Assembly (NCBI GenBank): GCA_907165135.1
Contig: OU015568.1
Span: 4,100,501 to 4,164,500, forward strand
Direction of reading: 5' to 3'
From: Oikopleura dioica
Taxonomy: Eukaryota; Chordata; Appendicularia; Copelata; Oikopleuridae
DNA: 64,000 nt
How positions within the stretch are numbered: position 1 is the first letter of the stretch; every line of letters starts with the position of its first letter. The notes under the pieces were generated by a model. It did no database searches, had not been told where the DNA came from, and saw only the letters and a list, made by a program, of their open reading frames with translations. Below, one piece after another: positions 1-12,423 of this stretch. The translations under genes and the position numbers were made by a program.

Positions 1-321
1 TATCACGTGTTTTTCGACCCGATTTTTTAGCGTGGAGCCTACTTATAGGACTCATAGCTTTTTGCGAATTAAAAGAGGACGTTCTTTTAATAAGGTTATT
101 ATTAGGCGACTCATCTCAGGTCCATCTGATCTTGGCCAAGTTCTAGAGAAGAACGGCCAAATCATGGGGAGGATAAGGAGAAAAACCAAGCAGATTTCGG
201 CACTTGGCGATTCTGTTGAAGAAATCATTGCTGGTTCAAGTTAGACATCCATGGGCTTTATTCTTCGAGATATTCTTACCAGGTTAGATATTTAAATACC
301 CGCTGAGTCTAAAATCCGTGA
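1..321. other. No recognised gene; possible first ABCA exon
   Basis: A 70-codon open frame runs from 32 to 244 on the + strand; it is basic and resembles nothing I know. At 251 an ATG begins a short frame reading MGFILRDILT before a GT at 283. ABCA proteins often begin with a similar MGF/MAC stretch, so this could be the first exon of the gene downstream. However, the phase does not fit the next usable acceptor, and about 20 residues of the expected first membrane segment are missing. I regard the link as unproven. Confidence 0.25.
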
Positions 322-664
322 TTAAGGACCCCCCCGTCAGCTTTTTCTTCGAAAAATGGAAATTTTTAAAAACTCCATATTTTTGGTTCTTAATGCGTCC
401 TTAGGTTAAACTTGCTTCAAAAAACATGATAAGAGAAATATTTGACCAAGAAAAATCAATTTTTATGCCAAAATTGAGGCAAATTCGTCAATTTTCGACG
501 AAAAGTCCAATTTATAAATGCGATTTTGAAGGTGTTAGAGTCGAGATAGACCCCCAAAAAATGAAGCCTCAAAATCGTTTTTTGACCCGTAGAATCAATT
601 TCCGGGGTCAAATTTTTAAAATTCCGAAATTTGATTTTTCGAAAAAGCTGACGGGGGTCCTTAA
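322..664. mobile_element. TTAA-flanked MITE
   Basis: An AT-rich segment is bounded by inverted repeats. The left end reads TTAAGGACCCCCCCGTCAGC and the right end is its near-perfect complement, closing with GGTCCTTAA at 656-664. TTAA on both sides suggests a piggyBac-type target duplication. There is no transposase frame, so it would be nonautonomous. The right edge touches the first readable ABCA exon. A shortened relative lies at 30259-30323. Confidence 0.7.
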
Positions 665-3600
665 GTATTCTTCGGCTCTCTTTTTATTCTTGGTCGATAT
701 TTTGGCGAGGCCGAAGTTAAGGCGCCTACAACCTGGGAAACCTTTGCTCCTCGTCAGCTTAATCCTATGAATATGATGAATCTCTGTCGATACCATGACT
801 ATGGACTCCTCAACGAGGAACCAATGGAACTCGCCTACTCACCAGACTCACTGGCCGCAAAACAGGTCATGGATGAGGTCTTCAACGATCTTATATATAC
901 CAACTGGAATTTCAGTAATCCGGCAACGTTCCTTAACCCCATTGTTACTCCGTTAATTTTGTGCCCTCCAACCGACATCTTTTTCAATTTCACAAATAAG
1001 ACAGAACAGCAGATTAGTGATTACACATCAACTTTCGTCGAAGTATCATGGTCTCTTCGGCCCTTCCTAAGTGAAGACGACCTAACGGAATTCATCAAAA
1101 CCTCCGAATCGGCAGATCAAATCTTCATGGCAGTTTCTTTTAATGAATCAACTTGGAATACCGATACTATTCCTGATTCTCTTGACTACAAAATCCGGCC
1201 ACAAGCAGTTCCACGCAGCGAGTTGGCGCAAGAAGGGATCAAAGCTGCTCTAGGCTGGAGAACACATACTCTTTATCCGATCATGAAAGAATTCGCTGGA
1301 CCAAGAGATGGATCTGATCCTTCCGGTGGATCGCCTTATTACCACGCTGAAGGGTTTATCTACTTACAGTACTTGGTCAACAACGCATTCAGCCGAGAGA
1401 AGACCTCTTCAGATTTCGGCCCAGTTGAAATGAAGCGATTCCCTTATCACGAATACACTCAAGATCCGCTGGCAAATGGCCTCCAGAATGACATCTCATT
1501 CATTGTTCTCATCACAACATTGTACCTGGCTTCTGGGACGGCAAAAACACTCGTCGTTGAAAAAGAAACTCGACTCAAGGAATACATGCTGATGATGGGA
1601 TTGAGCCGGAACACACTCTGGCTTTCGACATGGATCTTTTCATTGGCGAAATTCGTCATTACGGCCAGCACTTACACAGTTATTATGTTCTATCCTTTTA
1701 CCGATAATGGCGCAGTCTATTTGATTTCGAATTGGTATGTCTTCTTCGTCTTTCTTCTTTCATATGGAACAGCTCTCATCTCCTTTGGATTCTTCATGGC
1801 TTCTTTGTTCAGCAGCTCAACTTCTGCATCCATGGCCGCTGGTGGAATAACTTACTTGATGATGATCCCGAAAGATTTTTTGAAAATTCAACAGGCGGGG
1901 TACACTGCAAAGGTTCTTTTCTCAATCTTTCCACCTATCGCCATGTCCCTTGGTCTGGAAGCCGTGGCAAATTGGGAGATCGCAGGCGAAGGAGCATCTT
2001 TCTCGAATTTCTTCACTCCACTTTCAACCACGAACGAAATCAATGTCGGTACTCAAATGCTTATTCTTCTTTTTGACAGCGTCCTCTACTTCTTGCTGGG
2101 TCTCTACTTCGATACTATTCGCCCTGGACAGTGGGGAATTCCAAAACCTTGGAACTTTTTCTGCCTCCCTTCATACTGGAGTCCACCGAAGAAAAATCAA
2201 ATAAATGCTGACCAAGCCGAAACCACTAATCCCCTGGTCCAAAAACTACCTGCTGGAGAAATAAAAGAATCAGGATTCAGGCTACGAAATCTCGTCAAAG
2301 AATTTGAAGATAAAGGAAAGCCAGAACCGTTCAGAGCTGTTGACAATCTATCAATCGACGCGTACCAGAATGAAGTCACTGTCTTACTCGGACCAAATGG
2401 CGCAGGAAAATCAACGACAATTAATATGATGTCGGGAATGCTCGTTGCTGATTCTGGTTCATGCGAAGTTGGAGGATACAATATCAAAACGAATCCTTGG
2501 GCCGCCAGATCTAGTCTTGGTCTTTGTCCTCAGCATGACATCCTTATCGCTGAGCTTACTATTCGTGAGCATCTTATTTTCTTCGCTGAAATCAAAGGCT
2601 TCACGAATGCGCAAGCAAAGCTCGAAGCAAGTTCGCTAGTGCATGACATTCAGCTTGGCTTAAAGCAAGATGTTTATTCGACAAAGCTCTCCGGTGGTAT
2701 GAAACGAAAGCTCTCAATCGGTATCGCCCTCTGTGGTGGGTCCAAACATTTGATTCTCGACGAACCAAGCTCTGGAATCGACGTACGAGCGAGAAGAGAG
2801 CTCTGGAAGATCCTTGACAAATATCGACGAACGCATACAATGCTCTTATCAACTCATTACATGGACGAAGCAGAACAATTGGCTGATCGAATTATCATTA
2901 TGGCTAGAGGAAGCGTTCAATGCTCAGGAACCGTTCTTTTCCTAAAGCAGAAACTCGGCTCGGGGTATCATCTTACGATGAGTATGTCAGAATCTACCGA
3001 TTTCCCTTCTTTGGAAAGCACAATCCGAAATGTTTGCTCCGGTGCGTATGTCGAGAAAGTCTACGGGCAAGAATGCGACTTTATTTTGCCCTTCGAAGAT
3101 GCAGAAAAATTTCCAGAGTTGTTTGAAATCCTCGAAAAGTCACGCGAAAGTCTTGGAGTCTCCAGTTTTGGCGTCTCTGTAACAACAATGAACGAAATTT
3201 TCCTGAAAATGACGAAGACCAAGGCAGATCTTGAAGCAAAGAGATCTGTTACATCTGCCATTGAAAACGACGAAATTCTTCAACAAATGACTGAAAAGAT
3301 TGAGCTTCTGACTGGTCCCGCTCTTCGTTTCCAACAATTCAGAGGTTCTTTCATCAAGTGCATGTATCATTCTCTTCGAAATATCAAGACTATGCTTACT
3401 TCTCTCTTCTTCCCTGCTTTGTTCGTTTCTTTGGCGGTCTTCACCATTGGCTTTATTCCTGTCATTGGCGAGCAGGACCCGATGGATCTTTCGCTGACTC
3501 CTTACGAGGGTTCCATCAAAACTGATAATGGCCTATCAAACATTCTGATTGACAATGCTGGCTTCCAAGATGGAATTGACCGTACTTTTGGCAACGTAGA

Positions 3601-5927
3601 CAAGATCGCCAATGTAATTGATATCAATCTTCATGATGAATACGGAAACTTCTCCGAATGGGATGACCACATTTTGCAACTTCAAGACGAAGAGAAATCT
3701 AAATTCAACAACGAGTACATAATGTCCTTCCAGCTCAACAGTACTGGCGAAAAACTCGCCCTCTTCAACAATGAAGCTTTCCACACTCCAGCTACGGCGA
3801 TGCATTACATGAGTCTCATTCTTCTCAAGCAGCAGGACGAGAACTTGAACATCAATGCTCAAAACCACCCGCTTCCGCCTGATTCTGGAACCTCTGTTTC
3901 CAGCAACGTCAGTACCGCTATTCAAGGAATCATTGTCACCTTCGATCTTATTATTGGAATGATGCTCATGTACGCGCAGTTCTCGCTGCTTCCTGTTAAA
4001 GAGCGAGAACAGGGTGTTAAAATAATGCAAAAATGCTCTGGTGCACCTCTTTGGATTACCTGGTTAGCAAATTATTGCTGGGATGTTCTGAATGCTCTTC
4101 TACCAAACATCTTAGGAATGGTTCAAAATAATATTTTTTCTTCTTGAACCTATATCGCTGAACCAAAAAAGTCATCGTCATTCTTCTCATTGGTGCCCAA
4201 AACTACGAAAGCCTCGAAATCTTTGGCGAAGAAGCTTTCGCAGTCTCCCTTGCCATGTTTGTCACGTCATTGGCCATCATCCCTTGCGTCTACTGCTTCA
4301 GCTTCTTATTCAAAAATCCCGCCAACGCGTCCAACTACATCGGATTCCTCAACTTCGCACTTGGTCTTATTTTATTCATTGTCAACATGATCATCTTTGC
4401 GTTGGACATTGAAGAGGATACAAAAGATTTGTATGACAAGATATTCTCTTTCGCTCCTCAATTTTGCTTCGCGCAAATGATCTTCATCACCTTCTACAAT
4501 GGTAACATCCGAAAGTCTTGCGAAAAGAACGAGATCACGAAAGCAACTTGCGAGCAAATGGAGTTTAACTATGTTGATAATATTCTAACGACAGAGGATG
4601 GCGGAATCGGAAAATATCTCTTGTTTTCAGTTTACATGATTTTCTTTTATTTCGCGATTCTTTCATTGATTGAATGGGAAAGCGGCACTGGAGTTATCAG
4701 AGCGTTCTTCGGCTGTAAAGGAGGAAGTAACAAACCTAAAGATCCAGAGGCAGAAATTGAATTCGAAGACGATAGTGACGTCATCGCGATGGCTAAAAAA
4801 GTCAATGCAGGTGCCAAAGACTTGACAAAGAACCACTCTCTCGTCGTCGACAATTTGGAGAAGAACTACGATGGTTTCCGCGCAGTAAAGGGTGTCAGTT
4901 TCACTGTCAAGCCAAACAGCTGCTTCGGTCTCCTTGGTCCAAATGGCGCCGGAAAAACTTCGACTTTTAAGATGCTCACTGGTGAAGAGTCTGTCTCAAG
5001 AGGATTCGCGTATATCAATGGCCTGGAAATACAGAAAGATCGATTCGGAAGTCTGAGAGAATTCGGCTACTGCCCGCAATTTGACGCTCTTCTTCAGCAA
5101 CTGACTGGTCGAGAGACTCTTTATTTGTATGCGAGATTACGAGGCGTTCCAGAGAAGATTCTTCCTAAGGTAAAAATTTTTCAAAAAACACCAAAAATCA
5201 AAATTTTCTACAGATGGTTCAAAATCTAATCGAACTCGTTGGAATCAAGCAATACGCCGAGCGTCCATCTTCAACGTACTCTGGTGGTAACAAGCGAAAA
5301 CTCTCCGTCGCCATCGCCCTCACTGGTTATCCCCGGGTAACAATCATGGACGAGCCTTCTTGCGGCTTAGATCCTGGCGCTAGACGACAGCTGTGGAGTG
5401 TCATTTTGAGCGTCATGAAAACAGGTGCTTCTGTTCTCCTTACTTCGCATTCTATGGAAGAAACCGCCGCTTTATGCGATGAACTGGCAATAATGGTCAA
5501 TGGGCGACTCAGGTAAGCTTGAATGAAACAGTATTATTCATCAAAAATGCCTTTTCGGGAGAATTAATTGATTTTCAGGTGCATCGGTGGGCAACAACAT
5601 CTCAAATCAAAGTTCGGAAAAGGCGTAGAAATCGAGGTTCAACTTCCAGAAGGCGGAAGATCCTCTGACGTAACCAGCGAAATCATCAGAAGAATGCCCT
5701 TCCTTCAAGTAAAGGAAGTCAATCAGGTAAGATTCGAAAATCTCGCCTTTTTATGAGGAACATTTTAGTCGTTTGTTTCCTTCCACGCTGAAACTGGAGC
5801 ACAGCTTTCAACTTTATTCAAAGAACTTCAAGCTACGAAGAATTCTGGTGTAATCGCTGGCTACACCGTCGATCAGCCGACATTGGAACAAATCTTCATC
5901 GATTTAACGGGAATCGAACAGAAGTAG
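665..5927 (+). CDS. ABCA: ABCA-subfamily ABC transporter (ABCA3-like)
   Basis: Full-length ABCA transporter: two membrane halves, each followed by an ATP-binding domain, probably moving lipids across membranes. Exons run from about 665 to 4115, then 4172-5169, 5214-5512, 5579-5726 and 5769-5927. From the ATG at 767 this gives about 1650 codons, close to ABCA3. The first ATPase domain has Walker [10 protein letters not shown] (about 2390), signature LSGGMKRK (2690) and Walker [12 protein letters not shown] (2752). The second has GPNGAGKTS (4936), YSGGNKRK (5276) and [17 protein letters not shown] is typical of ABCA proteins. ELAYSP after the first membrane segment matches ABCA3-type proteins. 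The intron at 4116-4171 only fits the frame as GA-AG. The first 30-50 residues are unresolved: an in-frame stop at 662-664 means the exon starts at or after 665, right beside a MITE. AATAAA follows near 5961. Confidence 0.93.
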
Positions 5928-6037
5928 ATTTGCTGAATTCTCTCAAGTTCAAGATCTATTAATAAATAAACAATGCTTTATAAAAAATTTCAATCTTGTT
6001 GTCGATTCGTCTTCATCCCCTTTCCAACACCCAAAGG

Positions 6038-6043
6038 AAAAAA
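6038..6043 (-). terminator. RNA polymerase III terminator of tRNA-Phe
   Basis: Six consecutive A on the + strand read as T6 just downstream of the tRNA-Phe 3' end on the minus strand, a standard polymerase III stop. Confidence 0.8.
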
Positions 6044-6047
6044 GGTG

Positions 6048-6071
6048 TGCCTTGACTGTGGATCGAACACA

Positions 6072-6115
<44 letters not shown>

Positions 6116-6120
6116 AAGGC
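6048..6120 (-). tRNA. tRNA-Phe (GAA anticodon)
   Basis: On the minus strand a complete cloverleaf can be drawn. The acceptor strand GCCTTGA pairs with TCAAGGC, the D arm contains TAGCTCAGTTGGGAGAGC, the anticodon loop is CTGAAGA (anticodon GAA), and the T arm carries GTTCGATCC. The body closely follows the metazoan tRNA-Phe consensus. There is no intron, and a T6 terminator follows. It lies in the gap between the ABCA and claudin-like genes. Confidence 0.97.
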
Positions 6121-6603
6121 AGCTGGAGGGTGTTCCATATTTGAGTGTGTGTACTTTGAGCTCCTCAAAACGTAAAATATTGCTGTCAGAAAATGTAAAT
6201 GACAGGAGCAATGCGAGATCAAATATTGTGACGGTGATTCTTCAAAGTTCTTTCTTCGGCATTTTTAGTTAGAATTTGTGTGTTTCTGAAATCAAGGAAG
6301 AGAATTTACAGATCCCAATTTGAAATAATACGACTATGGTTACATAAGATCCTCTATTCAGAATAGTGCCAGTCCCGTTCTTTGTACCTGATTGAAGAAA
6401 GAGAACGAATTTTAAAATGGCATAAAGCTTTGTGGCCAAATACGCACTGCTAACATCGAAACTTTGACTCGCTTTACTTGACAATACTTTCTCGATCTTT
6501 TTTTTTGAGATTTCGAAAGAAGCTCAAGAGATCGAAGTAATGGTAAGAGGATTTTAATGAATTGAATTTTTGATAGAAGATTAAGACAAAAGAAAATAAA
6601 ACG

Positions 6604-7421
6604 ATGGATAAGGGAGCAATTGGATTTGCTATTGCGGGACTTCTTTTAGTCATTGCGGGAATGGCATCACCAAATTGGCTGCGATACACCGGCCTTGTTG
6701 AGAATGGGTTTATCAAGGATCAAGCTTTTGTTGGCCTGTGGAAAGCAGAATTTATTCAGCCGGGCCCGCCTAATGAACTTTTTGATTACTTCACTGAACT
6801 TAAATTTTCCGATGGAAAGGCTGAGGACCCCAATTACGATTGGTATTTTGGTTCTTGGATGAACGCTTGCAGGTAAGAAAAGTAATAAAAGTCTGCTTGC
6901 TATACCGATTCGATAGAGCACTGGCGATTCTGACGATCTTATGGGGAGCTGGAACTATTGCCCTTCATTTTTGGAAAAGCTTCAAAACTCAGAATTACTT
7001 CTGGTCAAAAATTGTCTTTTTCAACTACATAATTACCTGTTAGTAAATCATTAGTATTCGGATGATACTTACCCGTATTTTTAAGCTCTTTTTGGAACAT
7101 GCGCTGCCGGAACATGGGTAGGATCAATCGCTGCGCAGGAGCTTGTTCAAAATGCTGATGGAGTCGAGGAATACATCTGGAGGTAAAGAATGAAATAAAA
7201 GAATCGTCGAGGACGTTTTTTCAGGGGCGATTACGGAGCAGGGCTTTGGATTTTTTGGATTGGAACTGGTTTTTTTCTTCCCGCAGCAGCTCTTGCTTTT
7301 GAAGGGGGCTTTGTTAATCACAAGGTAACGGTTTTAGAAAATGACACCCTTATTTAACCCTTTTCAGAGCGAACAATACAAAAAACTCGAAGAAGAATTC
7401 AACAAGAAGATTCAGCAATAA
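6604..7421 (+). CDS. Claudin/PMP22-like four-pass membrane protein
   Basis: Five exons (6604-6872, 6917-7038, 7086-7182, 7225-7324, 7368-7421) join in frame into 213 residues. Introns are 42-47 bases, all GT-AG. Four hydrophobic segments are evident: residues about 5-25, then three more starting at ALAILTILW, SLFGTCAAG and AGLWIFWIG. The first outside loop has the PNW...GLW arrangement typical of claudins and PMP22/EMP proteins. The usual pair of loop cysteines is not clearly present, and the cytoplasmic tail is short and charged. The likely role is junctional or membrane scaffolding, but the exact subfamily is uncertain. ATG at 6604 is the first in-frame start. Confidence 0.75.
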
Positions 7422-7703
7422 ACCATTTTTAATTATAAGCTCTCCGAATGAATAAAATTTTCTTTGAAAAAAAGCTACTGACTTTCGTGATCCAAAAGCA
7501 TGACCTTTTGAATACAATGAAAAGTCTACGCAGCGCAAATGGAGTAAAAAAAGGTCCATTTGTGAATCGATTCTTCCAGCCAATTTGTCAACCCGTCGAT
7601 AGAAATCGCGAAAAGTTCGATTTTCTGAAGCCCACGCGCCGCTCCTTCTTCTTTTTTTTTACTAAGATTTTCTTTGTACATTTTTCAATCGAGTCAGAAA
7701 AAT

Positions 7704-9250
7704 ATGAGAATTCAAGAGCTAAACAAGCGGTTAATGAACAGACCCCAAGAAGCGGATAATTTATGGTGGGAAAGTTTTGCCACGGAGTTTTTTGACGACG
7801 ACGCGAGATTGACCATCACGGCTTATTTTGACGAAGGCTTGAAGAGCTTCTCTATCGGGAGACGGCTCATCCCGAGATACTTCAGAACCTGGTTCGAAGA
7901 TGGAGTCACCGACTGTTACATGGTCCCGAGAATGGCGAAAGAGACGTTTATGGGAAATGTGATCATGATAGAATGCGATATGGCCAGCCAAATTGCGACG
8001 CATACGAAGGTTTTTAATCGAATATTGTATGTGGAAATATTGATATTGAAATTTATTAGCCGACATATTGTGTGATACAGTCAGATGGCAGATTGACGGT
8101 CGAGTTTAACTTGGAAGACAATATGAGGATCAAAAGCTGGAACTTTTACATTCGAGCGTAAGTGTCTTTCGAAAAAGAAATGAAAATAATAAACTTTCGG
8201 ATTTCATCATTTTATTACATAGGATATGCCTTTGACGAGAAATAAAAAAGATAATGATTCATTTAAATAGATATTTTTCATTACATTAACATTTGTCGCG
8301 CTATACTTATTTGGCTGTCTTAGTGCTTCATTTTCAAGTGATAATGTAAAAGCGCAAATCAGCTGATTAAATTCACGAGCTCTTCCGAAAGAGGGCGTCA
8401 AGGAGTCGTTTTTCTCAGCAGGATACCACTCCAGTAAGATCAGATTTCGAGGACGGCGTTAGTTAGATTTCTTGGATCGACCCAGTTTTGCCAGTTTTTC
8501 TCTCTTCATTCGTATTATGCAATGAAAACTTTCCTGTAGTGCTCACGAACTGGTTCCAAAAGGATACAACCCGATGGATGGTCAGCAGCAAATGCAAGAA
8601 TTTGGTCGACCCGTATCTCGTGGCGGAATTTCTTCGGCGACCTTAAATTTTCTCAAACTCTGTTCGATCATGGAGCCAATGCAGGAACTCTTCTCCTTCC
8701 ACAAGGTACCCAAGAAATAAGACCTTTGCTAAACCAGAATCAAGACATTTCGAATGGAGCCAAGAGAGTGTCTGAAAAACTGCCTCTTTCAAAAGTGGTC
8801 GCGGATCATGCAGCCGACAGATGGAGGACCTCGAGAAGGAGCAAGACCAAGGGGTAAAAAACGATCGAGAAAACCGGGTGCAAACAGTCGCAGCAAGCCA
8901 AGAACTCCAGCAAGGTTTTCTTTATCATCATAAGATCTTTTCAAGCGCTTTCTAGTGAGATTCTGGTGGCTGGGGAACCAACGATAATGGGCGGAGAAAC
9001 TCAGGAAGATGAAAGACCGATTACGAGGATAGAAAATGGAGAGTCTGACCAAATTGATTCAAAAGGAATGGCTCGAAAAATATCTACAGAGGGTACTCTA
9101 GATAACGAATCGGCTTGGCTCCACAACCTGTGCGAAAAACTCAGTAGAAAGTTTATTTTGAGCCAAAACTTAGTCGAAATACCGCCAGTTTCTGACGGAA
9201 TGGACCTCAATCTTCAAATTGGAACAATAAAATCCGAAATAGAAAACTGA
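7704..9250 (+). CDS. LDB: LIM-domain-binding protein (LDB/CLIM/NLI)
   Basis: Nuclear cofactor that dimerises and bridges LIM-homeodomain and LMO proteins to enhancers. Exons 7704-8009, 8060-8157, 8540-8705, 8745-8914 and 8956-9250 give 344 residues. The dimerisation region begins ELNKRLMNRP..DNLWWESFATEFF and continues through IGRRLIPRYFRTWFE; LNFLKLCSIMEPMQEL and ECLKNCLFQKW match LDB1/2. A basic nuclear-localisation stretch (GKKRSRKPG) precedes the LIM-interaction domain, recognised by GEPTIMGGETQEDERPITR. It lacks the long poly-Ser linker of vertebrate LDB1, hence the shorter length. One intron (8158-8539, 382 bases) is far longer than the others and could hold regulatory sequence. ATG at 7704 was chosen because the upstream frame offers only TTG. 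Confidence 0.95.
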
Positions 9251-9590
9251 AAATTTCAACTTTTTCTTTCTCAAAAATGCCCGAGACCTGTCTATAATAT
9301 CTGTTTTTTATTCTTTCTTCCAAAGAAGCTTGAGAACTTTTCTTTCAATAAACTTCAACTTCAAAAACCTTGATTTTGAATCATTCAAATTTCCGCCAAT
9401 TGGCGCCGCGAGCAACTTTTGAAGGGAGAAAAATAAGAATTCGGAAAATAAGAAAATTCAGAGAAAAATGGTTTCTATGGCGACTCAGTGTCGAATTCGC
9501 CATTTTCGGAAGGAGAGAAATTCTCTAGAATACGCAAAAGAGAAACTTGTTTTTCAGAAGAAAGAAAATGGAGGAATCAGTTTGATACTT

Positions 9591-10163
9591 GAAAATGACT
9601 TTTGCGGAGCAAAATTCTAGCCCCTATATTTCTTATGCTCATTCGAAAGAACAACACCTGAGGATTCGAATGGTATAGTTTTGAGGGTCTGAGTCATCAC
9701 ATATGACGTCATAAAGGCCTCCCTTTTATAAATGGTCATGAAGCCCTGTATCTCCGAAAATTTTCAGAATTATATGGAGATTTTGATATCGTTGAAAAGC
9801 TTAGCTCAAACTGGTTATGGGCACCCACTGCGCAAGAGAAAATTCCAAGTGAAAAAATATTTTTTGAGACAAATAATTTTCACTCAAAATTTTTTTTCAG
9901 AATTATTTCCTGCGCACCAGGTGCCCATACACAGTTTCAGCTGGGCTTTCGAATGATACCCATATATCCATACTTTTTTCGAAAATTTGTGGAGATACAG
10001 GGCTTCATGACCTGTCATTTTCAGGTACTTTAGGCGCTAGAATTTGACATTCTTCGTGGCTTGGACACATAAAAATTGTACCATTCGACTCCTTAGATTC
10101 TGCGCTACAAACTAAGCACTAAAAATATTGAGGTCAGGATTTTGCTCCGCAGAAGTCATTTTC
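9591..10163. mobile_element. Foldback element with long imperfect inverted repeats
   Basis: The left end GAAAATGACTTTTGCGGAGC has its complement at the right end (10141-10163). Inside, further inverted segments pair, for example CATGAAGCCCTGTATCTCC near 9738 with its complement near 10000. The two arms make most of the 573 bases self-complementary. No transposase is present, so this is a nonautonomous foldback or MITE-like element. It sits in the gap between the LDB and DRC9 genes. Confidence 0.65.
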
Positions 10164-10339
10164 ATCTATCGTTTTGAAGGAAAATTCGACGGTAAAAGAC
10201 CAAAAATCTTTATTTTCTACTAAAGTATTTGGTCGCTTTTACTGATAATAGACTCTGTTTTATCATGGAAATTAAATAGTTTCAAATATAACATTAAATT
10301 ACTTAAGATTGGGAAAGAAATTACTCAATTTTTCTTCCG

Positions 10340-10465
10340 TAGCGGCTTTTTTTCGCCGTAGCCGCAAAGCGGCTTTACAAAATACACATTCAAATCTATT
10401 TTTAAAGTTTGAAGAAGCCGCTCCGCGGCTTTGGTTTTCAAATAGCCGCTACGCGGCTTTTCATT
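10340..10465. repeat. GCCGC/GCGGC palindrome cluster
   Basis: Short palindromes of the form AGCCGC(N)GCGGCT occur several times here (for example AGCCGCTACGCGGCT near 10444), separated by AT-rich sequence. The same motif family recurs at 15951-16062, 19670-19715, 30970-31050 and 36521-36612. Confidence 0.7.
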
Positions 10466-10576
10466 TAATATTTTTGGACCCTAACTCAGGTCTTCTTCAC
10501 AGGTTGAGGAGCTAATCAATCATAGTCTATGATTCATAGAACACTCAAAATTTCAATCATTTTTGTATTTCAGGAA

Positions 10577-12242
10577 ATGGCAAAATTGCCGGAGAACTGG
10601 GCGGTTTGCGTCGGAACCGTCTTCGAAGACGCACTCAACCAGTTGCAGATTCTCGGCTGTATTCTTCCCGTGCAAAAGAACAAGACCTCTGTCGCCTACC
10701 AAAACATCGCCGATGAAATAATCGAGTCTCTTTCCGAAAAACGCGACCTAGAAGCAGAAATCGACGGCTTCGACGACACACAAAGAATGATCAAGCAGCT
10801 GACGCAAGAAATCGTCTCTCAGAAGTCGGGCGTTTCTGCGAGAGGCCTGGATGGACAAGACAACTTGATGAAAATTAACCGCGATCGGCAGTTTGCTTAC
10901 GAAGCGCTCAAGCCGTGTCTTGATGAAATTGTTGCCAGTGGCAGTTTTAACTCTCTCTCCAAATCGGTAGAAGAGGAGAGTGTTCGCAAATGCAGATTCA
11001 GAGGTAAGAGAAAACAAGGAAGCAGAATTTTGATTACTTTATTGCAGTAGTAAGAGTAGCGAACACTTGCTAATCATAATTTCCCCGGACCCCTCATCTT
11101 TTCTCTTTTTATTTTGTCTTCATTTTAGTCGCTCAGCTTTAAAATTGACAAGGTTGGGTTAGGCAAGAAATCTGTCCGTTTCATTTTTCGCCCTCAAGTT
11201 GAGGGAGATGATAAAGCAAGCGTTAAATGATAACGACGATGTCTGTTTTTTGCTCTTCCTACATCATCTACTCTAGCTACTGTAGCTATCGACTCTTCGC
11301 CATATTCAATTTCCACATCATTTAATCAAGCCTATTTCGGTAGGGAAAACTATTAACATTCGATTTTAGTTGCGCAGGAAAAAGAAACAAACGCAAAACG
11401 CGAGCTAAAAGATCGAAACCGGCGACTCGCTGCGACGAAAAAAGAAACGGAAACTGAAGTCCACGAGTTGACCGAAATGATCGCCCATATCAAGGTACTC
11501 TTTCTCCCTCTCTCTCATTCTCACTCCCTTTTTTCAGGATCAAATTCAAGAGCTCAAGTCACAAACCGCGATCGAAGGTCGTTACGTCAAAAAATCCGCC
11601 GAAACTGGCATCGAAATGAATCAATCTTTCCGGGCGCAGGAAGAAGGCGAATTACAGGAGGTCCTGGACACGCTAAAACGAGATATCGAAAGCGAAAATA
11701 GAGCGCATACTGATGTCAAGAATTTCCTGCTCAAGAAACGACGCCAGCTCGAAGATAAAGTAAGCTAAAGCCTCATGGAGGAATTTTCCATTATAACAAC
11801 TGATTATTAGATTGAATACTGGATGGAAAAGTACGAAAACGACACGGAATCACGCACAAACGAGCTTGCAAATCTCAAATCCGACAAAGACAAAGATCTT
11901 CGAACGCTCCAAGAGCTTGCTCGAACATACGACGATTATGAGGTACCCACCCTTAAGATTATCCCCCTTCTCTACTCTTTTTCTAGCGCGTTGTTACAGA
12001 AGACCGAGCAGAAAAGAAACGAATCAAGGAGAAAAAGGAGCGGGACGAGCTCGAACGCGTCACTTCCATCAAAATCCAGGTAAAAAACACAAAAAGAGAA
12101 CTAGAATAAATCGTGTATTCTTCAGGCTTGGTGGAGAGGTACTATGGTCCGAAAAGGCCTCGGCGAGTTCAAAAAAGACAAAGGCAAGAAAGGCAAAAAG
12201 GGCAAAAAAGGCGGCAAGAAGGGCAAGGGCAAGAAGAAGTAA
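10577..12242 (+). CDS. IQCG: Dynein regulatory complex subunit 9 (IQ-motif protein G)
   Basis: Component of the nexin-dynein regulatory complex of motile cilia and flagella. Six exons (10577-11003, 11370-11494, 11538-11759, 11811-11942, 11987-12079, 12126-12242) give 371 residues. The N-terminus VFEDALNQLQILGCILPVQ matches vertebrate IQCG. The middle is coiled coil, with DRQF and the conserved YWMEKYENDTE block. The end has an IQ-type calmodulin-binding motif, SIKIQAWWRGTMVRKGLG, followed by a Lys/Gly-rich tail. The first intron (366 bases) is long; the others are 43-51. A polypyrimidine-CAG lies 3 bases before the ATG, as expected of a trans-splice acceptor. AATAAA is found at about 12316. 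Tunicates have ciliated pharyngeal and epidermal cells and flagellated sperm, so the function fits. Confidence 0.92.
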
Positions 12243-12423
12243 GCTTATTGAGCGCCAATTCTGTACATTTCCGATCTCGATTCTTCTATTATCTAATCTT
12301 GTTTTGTAAAAGAGAATAAATGCATCTATTTTTGTACACTTGTGTCCTTTCTCGCTAATTTTCTAGAGTTATTTTGCACAAAGAAAGCATGCAGCTTGCT
12401 CAAAAGCTCAATATTGCTTAAAA

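Noticed and set aside
6269-6716. Minus-strand frames with hydrophobic stretches before the claudin-like gene
   Set aside because: They start with TTG, overlap the claudin-like start and have no consistent splice joins or family features.
8207-8401. 64-codon minus-strand frame inside the long LDB intron
   Set aside because: No domain, no splice context; AT-rich chance frame.
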